Source: Triticum aestivum (Eukaryota > Streptophyta > Magnoliopsida > Poales > Poaceae). From it: DNA of 64,000 nt. Below are positions 1-11,982 of this stretch, in pieces. Positions within the stretch are counted from its first letter, which is position 1. The number at the start of each line of letters is the position of its first letter. The notes under the pieces were generated by a model. That model was not told the origin of the DNA. It did no database searches and saw only the letters and a program-made list of their open reading frames with translations. The position numbers were made by a program, and so were the translations under genes. The stretch covers positions 30,966,538 to 31,030,537 of the forward strand of contig NC_057811.1 of NCBI RefSeq assembly GCF_018294505.1. Reading direction: 5' to 3'.

Positions 1-795
1 CCTTTTATTGATCAAATGCTAGAAAGATTATCCAAACATACACATTTTTGTTTTCTAGATGGTTGTTCCTGAGGACATGGGAGAAGTCTTGTTATAAGTA
101 GTCATGTGAATTTGGTATCCGTTCGATATTTTGATGAGATGTATGTTGTCTTTCCTCTAGTGGTGTTATGTGAACATTGACTACATGACACTTCACCATT
201 GTTTGGGCCTAGGGGAAGGCATTGGGAAGTAATAAGTAGATGATAGGTTGCTAGAGTGACAGAAGCTTAAACCCTAGCTAGTTTATGCGTTGCTTCGTAA
301 GGGGCTGATTTGGATCCATATGTTTCATGCTATGGTTAGGTTTACGTTAATTCTTCTTTCGTAGTTGCGGATGCTTGCGAGAGGGGTTAATCATAAGTGG
401 GATGCTTGTCCAAGGAAGGGCAATACCCAAGCACTGGCCCACCCACATATCAAATTATCAAAGTACCGGACGCGAATCATATGAGTATGATGAAAACTAG
501 CTTGACGATAATTCCCATGTGTCCTCGGGAGCGTTTTCGTTTATATAAGAGTTTTTCCAGGCTTGTCCTTTGCTACAAAAAGGATTGGGTAACCTTGCTG
601 CACCTTGTTTACTTTTGTTACTTGTTACCCGTTACTAATTACCTTATCACAAAACTATCTGTTACCGATAATTTCAGTGCTTGCAGAGAATACCTTACAG
701 AAAACCGCTTGTCATTTCCTTCTGCTCCTCATTGGGTTCGACACTCTTACTTATCGAAAGGACTACGATAGATCCCCTATACTTGTGGGTCATCA
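1..795 (+). mobile_element. 3' part of a Gypsy LTR (Sabrina-like)
   Basis: The segment ends in CA at about 795 and is followed 11 bases later by a primer-binding site, so it reads as the downstream part of a plus-strand 5' LTR whose start lies left of the window. A TATA-like stretch (ttatataag) lies near 541. Small ORFs at 397-856 are not conserved coding sequence. The text resembles the Triticeae family Sabrina as I remember it; the Gypsy assignment is firmer than the family name. Confidence 0.7.
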
Positions 796-806
796 AGACA
801 CTTTTC

Positions 807-824
807 TGGCGCCGTTGCCGGGGA
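807..824 (+). other. Primer-binding site of the Sabrina-like element
   Basis: TGGCGCCGTTGCCGGGGA directly after the LTR end is the tRNA-complementary primer site used by many Triticeae Gypsy elements to start minus-strand cDNA. It fixes the element's orientation as plus. Confidence 0.75.
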
Positions 825-901
825 GTGAAACGCCTTCGATAAGTGGAATTTGGTAATGAAAAATTTATATAGTGTGCTGAAATTTACTGTCACTTGTTAC
901 T

Positions 902-1012
902 ATGGAAAGTAATCCTTTGAGGGGCTTGTTCGGGGTATTTTCACCCCGACCAGTAGAGCAAATAGTTGCTCCTCAACCTACTGAACCTACTGAAAATGTT
1001 TACTTTGAAATT
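902..1012 (+). pseudogene. gag N-terminus of the Sabrina-like element, truncated
   Basis: An ATG at 902, about 80 bases after the primer site, opens a frame of 37 codons beginning MESNPLRGLFGVF and ending NVYFEI. This is where gag of this element type starts. The frame is cut at about 1012, where GC-rich CACTA-like sequence begins, so only the extreme N-terminus of the capsid protein remains. No catalytic or nucleic-acid binding motif is present in what is left. Confidence 0.6.
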
Positions 1013-1472
1013 ACGGGCGGCAGCAACGGGCTGGGGCGGCGCGCGCGCGATTGACGACGGGGACGGGCGCGCGCATCGACGGGGATGGGGACGGGCGCGC
1101 GCGATGGGGGCGACGACGGGGATGGTGACAGCGATGGGGATGGGCGTGCGCAATGGGGGCGGCTACGGGGACGGGCGCAGCGGCGACGGGGACGGGCGCG
1201 ACGACGAAGCAGATGAAGAAGAAACTAACTGAAATTTTTGTAAGTGCTATATATATAGGAGGGGCCTTTATTACAGGTTGGAGCCTGCAACCGGTACTAA
1301 AGGTCAAATTTGGCCAGGCCAAACGGCGGGAAGCGACCCCCTTTAGTACCGGGTTGTGGCTGCAACAGGTACTAAAGACCGCCCTTTAGTACTGGTTGGA
1401 GCCACGATCCGGTACTAAAGGGGTGCGCTGGCGCAGGTGCGGTGCGGCAAGTTTAGTCACACCTCGCTAGCC
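1013..1472 (+). mobile_element. Fragment of a CACTA interior related to CACTA-2
   Basis: A GC-rich tract (gggcgcgcg and gacggggacgg words) is followed by copies of ctttagtaccggttgg and its complement. The right half (1222-1472) aligns by eye with 35845-36095 inside CACTA-2, in the same order and orientation, including the words tatatataggaggggcc and gtgcgctggcgcagg. There are no terminal inverted repeats and no target duplication, so it is a fragment joined at both ends to unrelated elements. ORFs on both strands here are by-products of the GC-rich repeat. Confidence 0.7.
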
Positions 1473-1601
1473 GCTTCATCCAACAATACTGCCGAATCAA
1501 AGTATGACATGCTGGTAAGCAGTATGACTATTATCGCCCACAACTCTTTGTGTTCTACTCGTGCATATAACATCTACGCATAGACCTGGCTCTGATACCA
1601 C
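1473..1601 (-). mobile_element. Angela 5' untranslated internal piece with primer site
   Basis: Read on the minus strand, the LTR end CCCCAACA (1609-1602) is followed by one base and TGGTATCAGAGCC (1600-1588). That is the initiator tRNA-Met primer site of Copia elements, followed by Angela-type leader sequence. It breaks off at about 1473 against the CACTA fragment, with a possible few bases of shared sequence (ccg) at the junction. It shows that the adjacent LTR acted as a 5' LTR for material to its left. Confidence 0.75.
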
Positions 1602-3351
1602 TGTTGGGGAACGTAGTAATTTCAAAAAAAATCCTACGCACACGCAAGATCATGGTGATGCATGGCAACGAGAGGGGAGAGTGGAGTCGACGTACCCTCG
1701 CAGACCGTAAGCAGAAGCGTTATGACAACGCGGTTGATGTAGTCATACGTCTTGACGATCGACCGATCCTAGTACCGAAAGTACGACACCTCCGCGATCT
1801 ACACACGTTCGGCTCGGTGACGTCCCACGAACTCACGATCCAGCAGAGTGTCGAGGGAGAGCTTCGTCAGCACGACGGCGTTATGATAGTGATGATGAAG
1901 CTACCGGCGCAGGGCTTCGCGTAAACATTGCAATGATATAACCAAGGTGGATTATGGTGGAGGGGGGCACCCCACACGACTAAGAGATCAATGATCAACT
2001 TGTGTGTCCTAGGGTGCTCCCTGCCCCTGTATATAAAGGAGCAAGGGGGGAGGCCGGCCGGCCCTTGGGGCGCGCCAATGAGGGGAGGACTCCTCCTCCT
2101 AGTAGCAGTAGGACTCCCCCTTTCCTAGTCCAACTACGAGGAGGAAAGGGAAAGGAAGGAAGAGGAAGAGGAAGAGGAGAAGGAAAGGGGTGCGCCCCCC
2201 CTCCCGAGTCCAATTCAGAATCCCTATAGGGAGGGGGCGCGGCTGCCCCTTGTGGGCTGCCTCCCCTCTTCCCTATGGCCCATGTAGGCCCAGCTTTCCG
2301 GGGGGGGGGGGGGTTCCAGTAACCCTCCGGCACTCCGGTTTTCTCCGAAACCACCCGGAACACTTCAGGTGTCCGAATATAGCCATCCAATATATCAATA
2401 TTTATGTCTCAACCATTTCGAGACTCTTCGTTATGTCCGTGATCACATCCGGTACTCCGATCTACCTTGGGTACATCAAAACACATAAACTCATAATCAC
2501 GATCGTCACCGAACGTTAAGCGTGCGGACCCTACGGGTTTGAGAACTATGTAGACATGACCGAGACACATCTCCGGTCAATAACCAATAGCGGAACCTGG
2601 ATGCTCATATTGGCTCTACATATTCTACGAAGATCATTATCAGTCAAACCGCATAACAACATACGTTGTTCCGTTTGTCATCGGTATGTTACTTTCCCGA
2701 GATTCGATCGTCGGTATCACCATAACTAGTCTCGTTACTGGAAAGTCTATTTACTCATTCCGTAATGCATCATCCCGCAACTAACTCATTAGTCACATTG
2801 CTTGCAAGGCTTATAGTGATGTGCATTACCGAGAGGGCCCAGAGATACCTCTTCGACAATCGCAGTGACAAATCCTAATCTTGATCTATGCCAACTCAAC
2901 AACCATCATCAGAGACACCTGTAGAGCATCTTTATAATCACCCAGTTACATTGTGACGTTTGATAGCACACAAAGTGTTCCTCTAGTATTCGGGAGTTGC
3001 ATAATATCATAGTCATAGGAACATGTATAAGTCATGAAGAAAGCAATAGCAATATACTAAACGATCAAGTGCTAAGCTAATGGAATGGGTCAATTCAATC
3101 ACATCATTCTCTAATGATGTGATCCCATTAATCAAATGACAACTCATGTCTATGGCTAGGAAACTTAACCATCTTTGATTCAACGAGCTAGTCAAGTAGA
3201 GGCATACTGGTGACACTCTGTTTGTCTATGTATTCACACATGTACTAAGTTTCCGGTTAATACAATTCTAGCATGAATAATAAACATTTATCATGATATA
3301 AGGAAATATAAATAACAACTTTATTATTGCCTCTAGGGCATATTTCCTTCA
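1602..3351 (-). mobile_element. Angela-type Copia LTR (complete, 1750 bp)
   Basis: On the minus strand the LTR starts TGAAGGAAATATGCCC (3351 down) and ends CCCCAACA (1602). It matches the second Angela LTR at 58056-59795 along its length, including a GC-rich promoter-proximal block (about 2050-2320) and a TATA-like tatataaag near 2030. It has a primer site on its left and a polypurine tract on its right, so internal sequence flanks it on both sides. ORFs within it are not coding. Confidence 0.9.
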
Positions 3352-3368
3352 GTCTCCCACTTGCACTA
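3352..3368 (-). other. Polypurine tract of Angela
   Basis: On the minus strand, AAGTGGGAGAC immediately precedes the LTR start. This is the primer for plus-strand cDNA and marks this LTR as the 3' LTR of the internal region to its right. The same sequence sits at 59796-59812 in the second copy. Confidence 0.75.
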
Positions 3369-3372
3369 GAGT

Positions 3373-3525
3373 CAATAATCTAGTTCACATCACCATGTGA
3401 TTTAACACCAATAGTTCACATCGTCATGTGATTTTACACTCTAGTTCACATCGCCATGTAACCAATACCCAAAGGGTTTACTAGAGTCAATAATCTAGTT
3501 CACATCGCCATGTGATTAACACACA
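3373..3525. repeat. Short tandem repeats beside the Angela 3' LTR
   Basis: About four degenerate copies of tagttcacatcgccatgtga lie here. The second Angela copy lacks them at the same place (59815-59850), so repeat number varies between copies. Confidence 0.6.
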
Positions 3526-5977
3526 AAGAGTACTAAGGTGTGATCATGTTTTTCTTGTGAGAGAGGTTTAGTCAATGGGTCTGCCACATTCAGATCCGTA
3601 TGTATTTTGCAAATTTCTATGTCTACAATGCTCTGCACGGAGCTACTCTAGCTAAATGCTCCCACTTTCAATATGTATCCAGATCAAGACTTAGAGTCAT
3701 CCAGATCGGTGTCAAAGCTTGCATCGAGGTAACTCTTTAGGACAAACTCTTTATCACCTCCATAACCGAGAAATATTTCCTTAGTCCTCTAAGTATATTT
3801 TTTACCAATGTCTAGTGATCTACTTCTAGATCACTATTGTACTCTCTTGCCAAACTCAGGGCAGGGTATACAATAGGTCTGGTACATAGCATGGCATACT
3901 TTATAGAACCTATGGCTGAGGCATAGGGTATGACTTTCATTCTCTCTCTATCTTATGCCGTGGTCGGGCTTTGAGTCTTACTCAACTTCACACCTTGCAA
4001 CACAGGCAAGAACTCCTTCTTTGACTGTTCTATTTTGAACTACCTCTAAAACTTGTCAAGGTATGTACTAATTGAAAAAACTTATCAAGCTCTCTATAGA
4101 TCTTGATGCCCAATATGTAAGCAGCTTCACCGAGGTCTTTCTTTGAAAAACTCCTTTCAAACACTCCTTTATGCTTTCCAGAAAATTCTACATCATTTCT
4201 GATCAACAATATGCCATTCTCATATACTTATCAGAAAGGTTGTAGTGCTCCCACTCACTTTCTTGTAAATACAGGCTTCACCGCAAGTCTGTATAAAACT
4301 ATATGCTTTGATCAACTCATCAAAGCATATATTCCAACTCTGAGATGCTTGCACCAGTCCATAGATGAATCGCTGGAGCTTTGCACACTTCGTTAGCACC
4401 TTTAGGATCGATAAAACCTTCTGGTTGCATCATATACAATTCTTCTTTAAGAAATCTATCTAAGGAATGCAGGTTTGACATCCATTTGCCAAATTTCATA
4501 AAATGTGGCAATTGCTAACATGATTCAGACAGACTTTTAAGCATCGATACAAGTGAGAAAATCTCATTGTAGTCAACACATTGAACTTGTCAAAAACCTT
4601 TTTCGACAAGTCTAGCTTTGTAGATAGTAACACTACTATCAGCGTCCGTCTTCCTCTTGAAGATCCATTTATTCTCAATGTCTCGCCGATCATCGGGCAA
4701 GTCAATCAAAGTCCATACTTTGTTCTCATACATGGATCCCATCTCAAATTTCATGGCCTCAAGCCATTTCGCGGAATCTGGGCTCATCATCGCTTCCTCA
4801 TAGTTCATAGGTTCGTCATGGTGAAGTAACACGACCTCCAGAACAGGATTACCATACCACTCTGGTGCAGATCTCACTCTGGTTGACCTACGAGGTTTAG
4901 TAGTAACTTGATATGAAGTTTCATGATCATCATCCTTAGCTTCCTCACTAATTGGTGTAGGAATCACCGGAACTGATTTCTGTGATGAACTAATTTCCAA
5001 TAAGGGAGCAGGTACCATTACCTTATCAAGTTCTACTTTCCTCCCACGCATTTCTTTCGAGAGAAACTCCTTCTCTAGAAAGGATCCATTCTCAGCAACG
5101 AATATCTTGCCTTCGAATCTGTGATAGAAGGTGTACCCAACAGTCTCCTTTGGGTATCCTATGAAGACACATTTTTTGACTTGGGTTCGAGCTTATCAAG
5201 TTGAAGCTTTTTTACATAAGCATCGTAGCCCCAAACTTTTAGAAACGATAGCTTAGGTTTCTTGCTAAACCATAGTTCATACGGTGTCGCCTCAACGGAT
5301 TTAGATGGTTCCCTATTTAACGTGAATGCAGCTGTCTCTAATGCATAACCCCAAAACGATAGTGGTAAATTGGTAAGAGACATCATAAATCGCACCATAT
5401 CTAACAAAGTGCAGTTACGACGTTCGGACACACCATTACGCTGTGGTGTTCCAGGTGGCATGAGTTGGGAAACTATTCCGCATTGTTTCAAATGAAGACC
5501 AAACTCATAACTCAAATATTCTCCTCCATGATCAGATCATAGAAACTTTATTTTCTTGTTACTATGATTTTCCACTTCACTTTGAAATTCTTTGAACTTT
5601 TCAAATGTTTCAGACTTATGTTTCATTAAGTAGATATACCCATATCTACTCAAATCATCTGTGAAGGTTAGAAAATAACGATAGCCGCCGCGAGCCTCAA
5701 CAGTCATCGGACAGCATACATCAGTATGTATTATTTCCAATAAGTCAGTTGCTCGCTCCATTGTTCCGGAGAACGGAGTCTTAGTCATCTTGCCCATGAG
5801 GCATGGTTCGCAAGCTTCAAGTGATTCATAATCAAGTGATTCCAAAAGCCCATCAGCATGGAGTTAATTCATGCGCTTTACACCAATATGACCTAAACGG
5901 CAGTGCCACAAATATGTTGCACTATCATTATCAACTTTGCATCTTTTGGCATCAATATTATGAATATGTGTATCACT
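3526..5977 (-). pseudogene. Angela pol remnant (integrase, RT, RNase H), broken and 5'-truncated
   Basis: Minus-strand Copia polyprotein. From right to left: GAG-pre-integrase end (ACEPCLMGKMTK) and the start of the integrase core at 5845-5537, the rest of the integrase at 5515-5159 (with ERRN and TLLDMVRFMM), the linker and start of reverse transcriptase at 5051-4590 (KWIFKRKTDADSS), then a degraded RT and RNase H stretch from 4590 to about 3530. The order and sequence match the better copy at 59829-63815. A TGA at 5537-5539 separates the integrase halves; the other copy has CGA there. Several deletions shorten the RT and RNase H part. Gag, zinc knuckle and protease are missing because the element is cut at about 5977. 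Not functional. Confidence 0.85.
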
Positions 5978-5980
5978 ACG

Positions 5981-8769
5981 TGTAACAGCCCCAAAATTGG
6001 GTTATCAATTTTTGTGCTGTTATTCCTTCCTGGCAATCATTTTTCAAATTTTCTCCTGAGTTTGCTGGGTGACTCAGAGAATTCTTGCCATTTTCAACCT
6101 TTAAAAACCTTGCTCATGTCTTTTTTGCTGGGCAAGACCCCATTTGCATCATCTCAAATCCTCTCAAACCCTAATTCCAGTTTTGGAATTTGAATATGTC
6201 CTTTGTGATTACAAAGGAGCCATCATTTCTCTTGATCTTTTGATCTTCCAAATCCTCTCAGAGATCCTCCTACCCTTTCAAATCTTGGATATGCAAAAAT
6301 ATTGCTAAGTCTTATGCAATATTTTTCATTTGTGATTTATTCCTTTTCTTGCCTATCTGAAGGATAAAATCCAAAGGCATAGCTAGTCATCTCCTAAATT
6401 CATGAAAATTGGTGGAGATGATATTTATGTCTAATCCTAGCTCTGGCAAAAATATTGGCCCTAATTAAATAAGGAAAATTGCCTTTTCCTATTTTAAGCT
6501 AATATTGCATTTCTGCCATTTTCCAAAGGAGCTACCATTTTTACAGCAAGGGAAAATTCCCAAATAATTTGTGGAGCTTGTAATGGCTACATCTCCACCA
6601 TTTCCATCCAAACCCATGCTCCGAAGTTCATAATTTGAGCACATGATCCAATGCAAGTTTCTGCCCTGTTTGAAAATTTTGCAAAGGAAGTGCTTGAACC
6701 CTTGATCCATTTGAGCTGAACTTTGGCAGGGTGATTAACATTGATAAATCACGTCTGGATACCAAAAATCAGCTCAATCCATTTATCCAATATTCGTTGG
6801 TAATTTTCTCAAGTTTCTGTTCAGATTGCTTGTCTCTGAAGGAAGTACCTTCATAGATGATCAAAATGAGCTGAAATTTTTCCTGCAGTCTCTAATGACC
6901 ATATCATCACCCTCCTCCAAAATGTAGCTCATTTCATTGAACTATGTGAGCACAAGAGCAATTCTTTGTTTCTGTCCAAATTTTTAGTTTGTGAAGCAAG
7001 TATATTTTATCTTGCTCTGTTATGGCTGAAAATTTTCCCAAGTCTTCTCCTACTCATATAACCTATCTCCACAAGATTTTCCCTCATTTCAGTTAGCCAT
7101 TTTCCCTTAGGATTTTTCTCAAGTTTCTGGACAGAGGAGATTTTTGTGAAGGAAGTATCATTTTGGCAAGTCCATTTGGTATGAAAGTTTTACAGCATCA
7201 TTATATGTCCAAATCATCAAGCTTTGACAAGTTTTAGCACAATCCAACACTCCTAGTGGGTGCTTCTTCATCATTTAGCTTCTGGACCAGATTTGGTAGT
7301 TGCACTGCAACTATGTTAAATACTTGTCCAAATAGCCTCATAATTCCTAGGACCGTAGTCCTTGCTACTCTAAGCCTCCCAGACATCAAGTTTACCTTTT
7401 AACCTCTCTGGTTTTATCTCTAGAATGTGGTTAAGTTTGCTACAACAAACTTGTGGAGCTTGGTTTACTCAGCCCCCTTTGTCTTCGCCCGTTTCTTTAC
7501 CATGGTAATGATCTACCTTGGATGGACTATGCAGTAGACATGAGCTGGCATCATTAAAGAACCCAGAGCGCGCCTTGTCCTCCGTTCCCTCGACACCACT
7601 GCATCCCCCAGGCTCCGGCGGACCTCCCCGTAGCCTCAGGCTCTCCTCTCCTCCACCGTAGCTTCCCTTTCTCCGGCGGCCGAAGCCTCCCTCCGCCGCG
7701 GGCCCGGCTGCTCTCTCCTTAGCACTCGTCGGCGGCAGCGGCTACCACCTCTAGATGCGTCTCTCTCCGCTGGTCATTTGGGTAGGCCGCACGCCTCCTG
7801 CGGTGGTCGGATGCACCGGCAAGCGCCATCGAGGCAGACACCTCCCTCGGCCAGGCGCGTGCCCGAGCGGGAGGAAGAAGAAGGCCAGGCCAGGCGGGCC
7901 CCTCCCTGCGTGACCCCACCTGTCGGCGAGAGGCGGGTGTGGCCCAGCACGCCACGCTGGATTAAGTGGAGGCGTCTTCTGTGCTTTGCGCGTTCCCCAG
8001 GTGAAGACGTACTCTACCGCGGCCACGCGCTGGAGTGCGCTTTCTGTACGCGACGGCGTACTCTCAGAAATGAGCGTTCCGCCCAGCCCCGCCCGCCGAA
8101 CCCTTTAAATTGTGAACGTTCACCCGTTAGCCACAAAAATGGACAGATTCTGTTTATTTTTCTGCCTAACGAACGAACGCTCACAACTTTTCAACCGTAA
8201 CTCCGATTTAGGTGATTCCAACGCTCACGTTCTCTGTTCGTCGAGCTTTTTTTATGGGACTATTTTGTTGATGTTTCCGTAAACAGCCCCCTCCGAGAGA
8301 GAACTATTTCTGGCAAATCTTTTCGCGATCGTTCCACACTTCTTCCCGGAGTATTTGTCGACCCCAGGCAAGCGAACCTCTTATAATGAGCCCTGAACTT
8401 GCATGTTGACTTTGCTTGCACCTTGTGTGTGTGTAGTTGCAGTTGTTTCTTATCGTTTTCGTCTGCAGTTATTCCATTATGCTTATTATGCATGCTTGTG
8501 CTTTCATGATATCTTTTGCCATGCTAATTAGAATGTTGTTATTGATAATGCCAGGCCACTACTCTACTTTATTTTCATGACATCGTTATAAAATGCTATG
8601 ATGATTGTAATACACCGTTGATATGCTAGCACTTGGTATTGTCATGTTCTTTATGCTATAGTTGTGCACTTCAGAGTTTGATATTTTGTCCATGCAGTTG
8701 TATGCTGCATGCTCATTGTTGTATTCATATTAAATATGCTCATGATGATGGAGAAGATAATAAGATGAC
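5981..8769 (+). mobile_element. Unassigned LTR-like segment inserted in Angela, cut by the Fatima-like element
   Basis: The Angela match stops at about 5978. The new sequence starts TGTAACAGCCCCAAAATTGG, a typical LTR start, with ctacg (5976-5980) as a possible left target duplication. It is AT-rich to about 7550, GC-rich from about 7560 to 8120, then moderately AT-rich until the Fatima-like LTR at 8770. I found no primer site, polypurine tract or conserved protein. ORFs at 7719-8200 on both strands fall in the GC-rich block and overlap each other, so they are not supported. It could be a long Gypsy LTR; the family is unknown to me. Confidence 0.45.
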
Positions 8770-9249
8770 TGAGGGAGTCCTGGACTAAGGGGTCCTCGGG
8801 CGTCCGGCCTGTTAGTCATGGGCCGGACTGATGGGCTATGAAGATACGAAGATCGAAGACTACACCCGTGTCCGGATGGGACTCACCTTGGCATGGAAGG
8901 CAAGCTTGGCGATCAAACATGTAGATTCCTTTCTCTGTAACCGACCTCATGTAACCCGAGATCCCTCTGGTGTCTATATAAACCGGAGAGTTAGGTCTAT
9001 AGGATCGAATATTCATTACCATACTCATACAGGCTAGACTTTTAGGGTTCAGCCATTACGATCTCGTGGTTGATCAACTCTTGTAATACTCATATTCATC
9101 AAGATCAATCAAGGAGGAAGTAGGGTATTACCTCCATAGAGAGGGCCCGGACCTGGGTAAACATCGTGTTCCCCGTCTCCTGTTACCATTAATTCTAGAT
9201 GCACAGTTCGGGACCCCCTACCCGAGATCCGCCGGTTTTGACACCGACA
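8770..9249 (+). mobile_element. 5' LTR of a Fatima-like Gypsy element (480 bp)
   Basis: It starts TGAGGGAGTCCTGG and ends GACACCGACA, followed directly by the primer site. A TATA box (ctatataaa, 8974-8982) lies in mid-LTR in the position expected for the promoter. The left target duplication would be atgac (8765-8769); the right end of the element lies outside the window. The sequence recalls the Fatima family; the family name is less certain than the element type. Confidence 0.85.
8974..8982 (+). promoter_or_regulatory. TATA box of the Fatima-like LTR
   Basis: ctatataaa followed by ccggag sits about 270 bases before the LTR end, a normal U3/R spacing. It would drive the genomic transcript through gag. 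Confidence 0.5.
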
Positions 9250-9264
9250 TTGGTGCTTTCATTG
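9250..9264 (+). other. Primer-binding site of the Fatima-like element
   Basis: TTGGTGCTTTCATTG lies directly against the LTR end. It is the primer site usually found after LTRs of this type in wheat. Confidence 0.6.
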
Positions 9265-9275
9265 ATAGTTCCACT

Positions 9276-11890
9276 GTGCCGTCGCCAAGAGGTTTGATGG
9301 CCCCTTCAATCATCCACAACGATGCTGTCCAGGGAGAAGTCTTCCTCCCCGGACAGATCTTCGTATTCGGCGGCTTCGCACTGCGGGCCAATTCGCTTGG
9401 CCATCTGGAGCAGATCGGAAGCTATGCCCCTGGCCATCAGGTCAGATTCGGGACCTTGAATTATGTCGCGGACATCCACGGAGACTTGATCTTCAACGGA
9501 TTCGAGTCTGCGGCAGCCGCTCCCTGTCACCTCGATCAACATGACTTAAATCTGTCATCGGACCACATCCAGGAGATAGCTCCTGTAACCACCCCGGCCT
9601 TAGATCCGGAACAAATCACGCCATCTGAGGACGGGAAGCTCAACCCCGCCATGGAGGCCACCTATTCCGCGGCGTTGGAGCCGCACACAGACTTAGCCTC
9701 ATGTGATATCTGTGTCACCGGAACTCCAAAATCGTTTCCGGCTATAAGTTCTGAACCATGTGCGTCCGCGAACGCCGATCTTGATCGGTTATCGATCTTC
9801 GAATTCAGCGCCGCAGACATCTTCCGACACTCGCCTTTCGGCGACGTACTAAACTCATTAAAGAATCTGTCCTTGGCGGGGGACTCATAGCCGAATTATG
9901 TCCGGTTTGAATTGGAGGCTGATAATGGAGAATTTTGCGACCCACCCACCACCCACTTCATAGCCACAGTCGATGACTTAATCGACACACTCGATTATGA
10001 CTACGAAGATATCGACGGTATGGACGACGATGCCAGAGAAGAGGAGGCCCAAGCCACGCCGTTCACCGGATGATGGACGGCCACTTCCTCATATGACGTA
10101 TACATGGTGGATACGCCAAAAGATAATAGCGGTGACGACAAGGAAAACCCCGCGAAAGAAGAACCTCCGAAGACACAACCAAAGCACCGGCGTCAGCGGC
10201 GCCGCTCTAAATCACGCCGCAACAAGGACAACAATACCGGCACAGGAGATGACAACACTCCGGGCGGTGCCGAAGACGTAGAAGAACATGATGAACAAAC
10301 TGCCGAACAGGAAAATCAGGAGGATGGGCAAGTCAGCCCTGACGAACAGGCCATAAATGAAGATTCGGAAGACGGTAGTTATCATCCGTTCTCCGAGGAG
10401 GAGGCGAGCCTCGGCAACGAAGATTTCATTGTACCTGAGGAACCTCTCGAGCAGGAGCGCTTTAAACGTCGGCTAATAGCCACTGCAAGGAGCCTGAAAA
10501 AGAAGCAGCAGCAGCTTCAAGCTGATCAAGATCTGCTCAACGACAAATGGACTGATGTCCTGGCAGCCGAAGAATATGGCCTTAATCGCCCAGCAAAAAG
10601 CTACCCACAGCGTAAACTGCTACTTCAGTTTGAGATGAGGCGCTGAAGCCCATAGCATCATCACGCAATGCGGCTGACCGACCACCACGGGGTCGGGACA
10701 AAGCGGAAACTCAAGCCGAACACCAGCCTACTCCACTTCACCATAAGGGTAGAGATAAAACAGCTCGAGGACATACCTATTACCTGCAACAAAAACTGGA
10801 CAATAATGAAGGACATACTAGATCGATCTACGGATCGCGAGGGCGTGCCCCGGCACGTGATGACGGCCACCTATTTGGACATAATAAGCACAGTCACGCC
10901 CGGTCCGAACTCCGCAGACGGACTCCATCGGAGCTACGTCGCGATGTGGCCCGATATAGAGGCGCCGCACACCCTCTTTGCTTCACTGATGCAGTAATGG
11001 ACCACGAATTCCCAGAAGGGTTCAAACCCGTAAACATCAAATCACAAGATGGGACAACAGACCCTGCGGTCTGGAGAGAGGATTTCCTTCTCCATATCCA
11101 TATGGCTCGTGGCGATGATCTCCACACCATCAAATATCTCCCACTTAAACTCAAAGGACCAGCTCGGTAATGGTTAAATAGTCTGCCAGAAAACTCCATC
11201 GACAGCTGGGGAGACTTGGAAGAAGCCTTCTTGGACAACTTCCAAGGAACATACGTCCGGCCTCCTGATGCAGATGATTTAAGTCATATAGTCCAACAGC
11301 CCAGAGAATCATCCCGGAAATTCTGGACTAGGTTCTTGATTAAAAAGAACTAGATCGTCGACTGTCCGGACGCAGAAGCCCTAGCAGCCTTTAAGCATAG
11401 CATCCACGACGAATGGCTCGCCCGACATCTCGGGCAGGAAAAGCCGAAGTCCATGGCGGCCCTTACAGCACTTATGACCCGCTTTTGCACGGGCGAAGAT
11501 AGTTGGCTAGCCCGCTGCAACAATAATGCAAGCGAACCTGGCACCTCTGAAGCCAAGGATAGCAACGGCAAGCCCCGACGCAACAGACACAAGCATCAGA
11601 TCAATGGCAACCATACTAATGACACGACGGTCAACACCGGATTCAGTGGCTCCAAGTCCGGTCAACGGAAGAAGCTGTACAATAAGAACAATTCAGGCTC
11701 ATCCAGTCTAGACCGCATACTCGATCGTCCGTGCCAGATACATGGCACCCCAGAAAAACCAGCCAACCACACCAACAAAGATTGTTGGGTCTTCAAACAG
11801 GCCGGCAAGTTAAATGCCGATAACAAGGAGAAGGGGTCGCAGAGCGAGGACGATGACGAGGATACCCGGCCACCGAACACAGGGGGATAG
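9276..11890 (+). pseudogene. gag of the Fatima-like element, interrupted by stops and frameshifts
   Basis: This is the capsid and nucleocapsid polyprotein of a Gypsy element. Four stretches are recognisable: an N-terminal part at 9276-9890; an acidic, lysine-rich linker at about 10104-10646 with KKKQQQLQAD; a Retrotrans_gag-type core at about 10946-11450 (LLHIHMARGDD, WLNSLPENSIDSW, FQGTYVRPPDADDL); and a basic C-terminal part to 11890. I see no CCHC zinc knuckle. In-frame stops at 9888-9890 (before PNYVRFELEADNG), 11168-11170 and 11351-11353 look like TGG, CAA and CAG codons changed by G-to-A or C-to-T. There are also frame changes around 9990-10100 and 10640-10950. The protease frame follows about 90 bases downstream. 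Not functional as read. Confidence 0.8.
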
Positions 11891-11982
11891 AAGAAATTCC
11901 CCTCTCAGGTCAAAACGGTGAATATGATATATGCCACCCACATCCCAAGAGGGAACGCAAGCGTGCACTCAGGGACGTCTAC

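Noticed and set aside
941..1389. Overlapping Arg/Pro/Gly-rich ORFs on both strands
   Set aside because: They lie in a GC-rich short-period repeat shared with CACTA-2 and are open in several frames at once.
1995..2390. ORFs within the Angela LTRs (also 58383-58830)
   Set aside because: They fall in the GC-rich LTR promoter block, and the two LTR copies do not keep the same frame.
7719..8200. Possible host gene in the GC-rich block
   Set aside because: Three overlapping frames on two strands, no motif, and position inside an LTR-like segment.
10661..11592. Antisense ORFs across the Fatima-like gag
   Set aside because: Shadows of the gag frame; no similarity to the antisense ORF type seen at 13842-15124.
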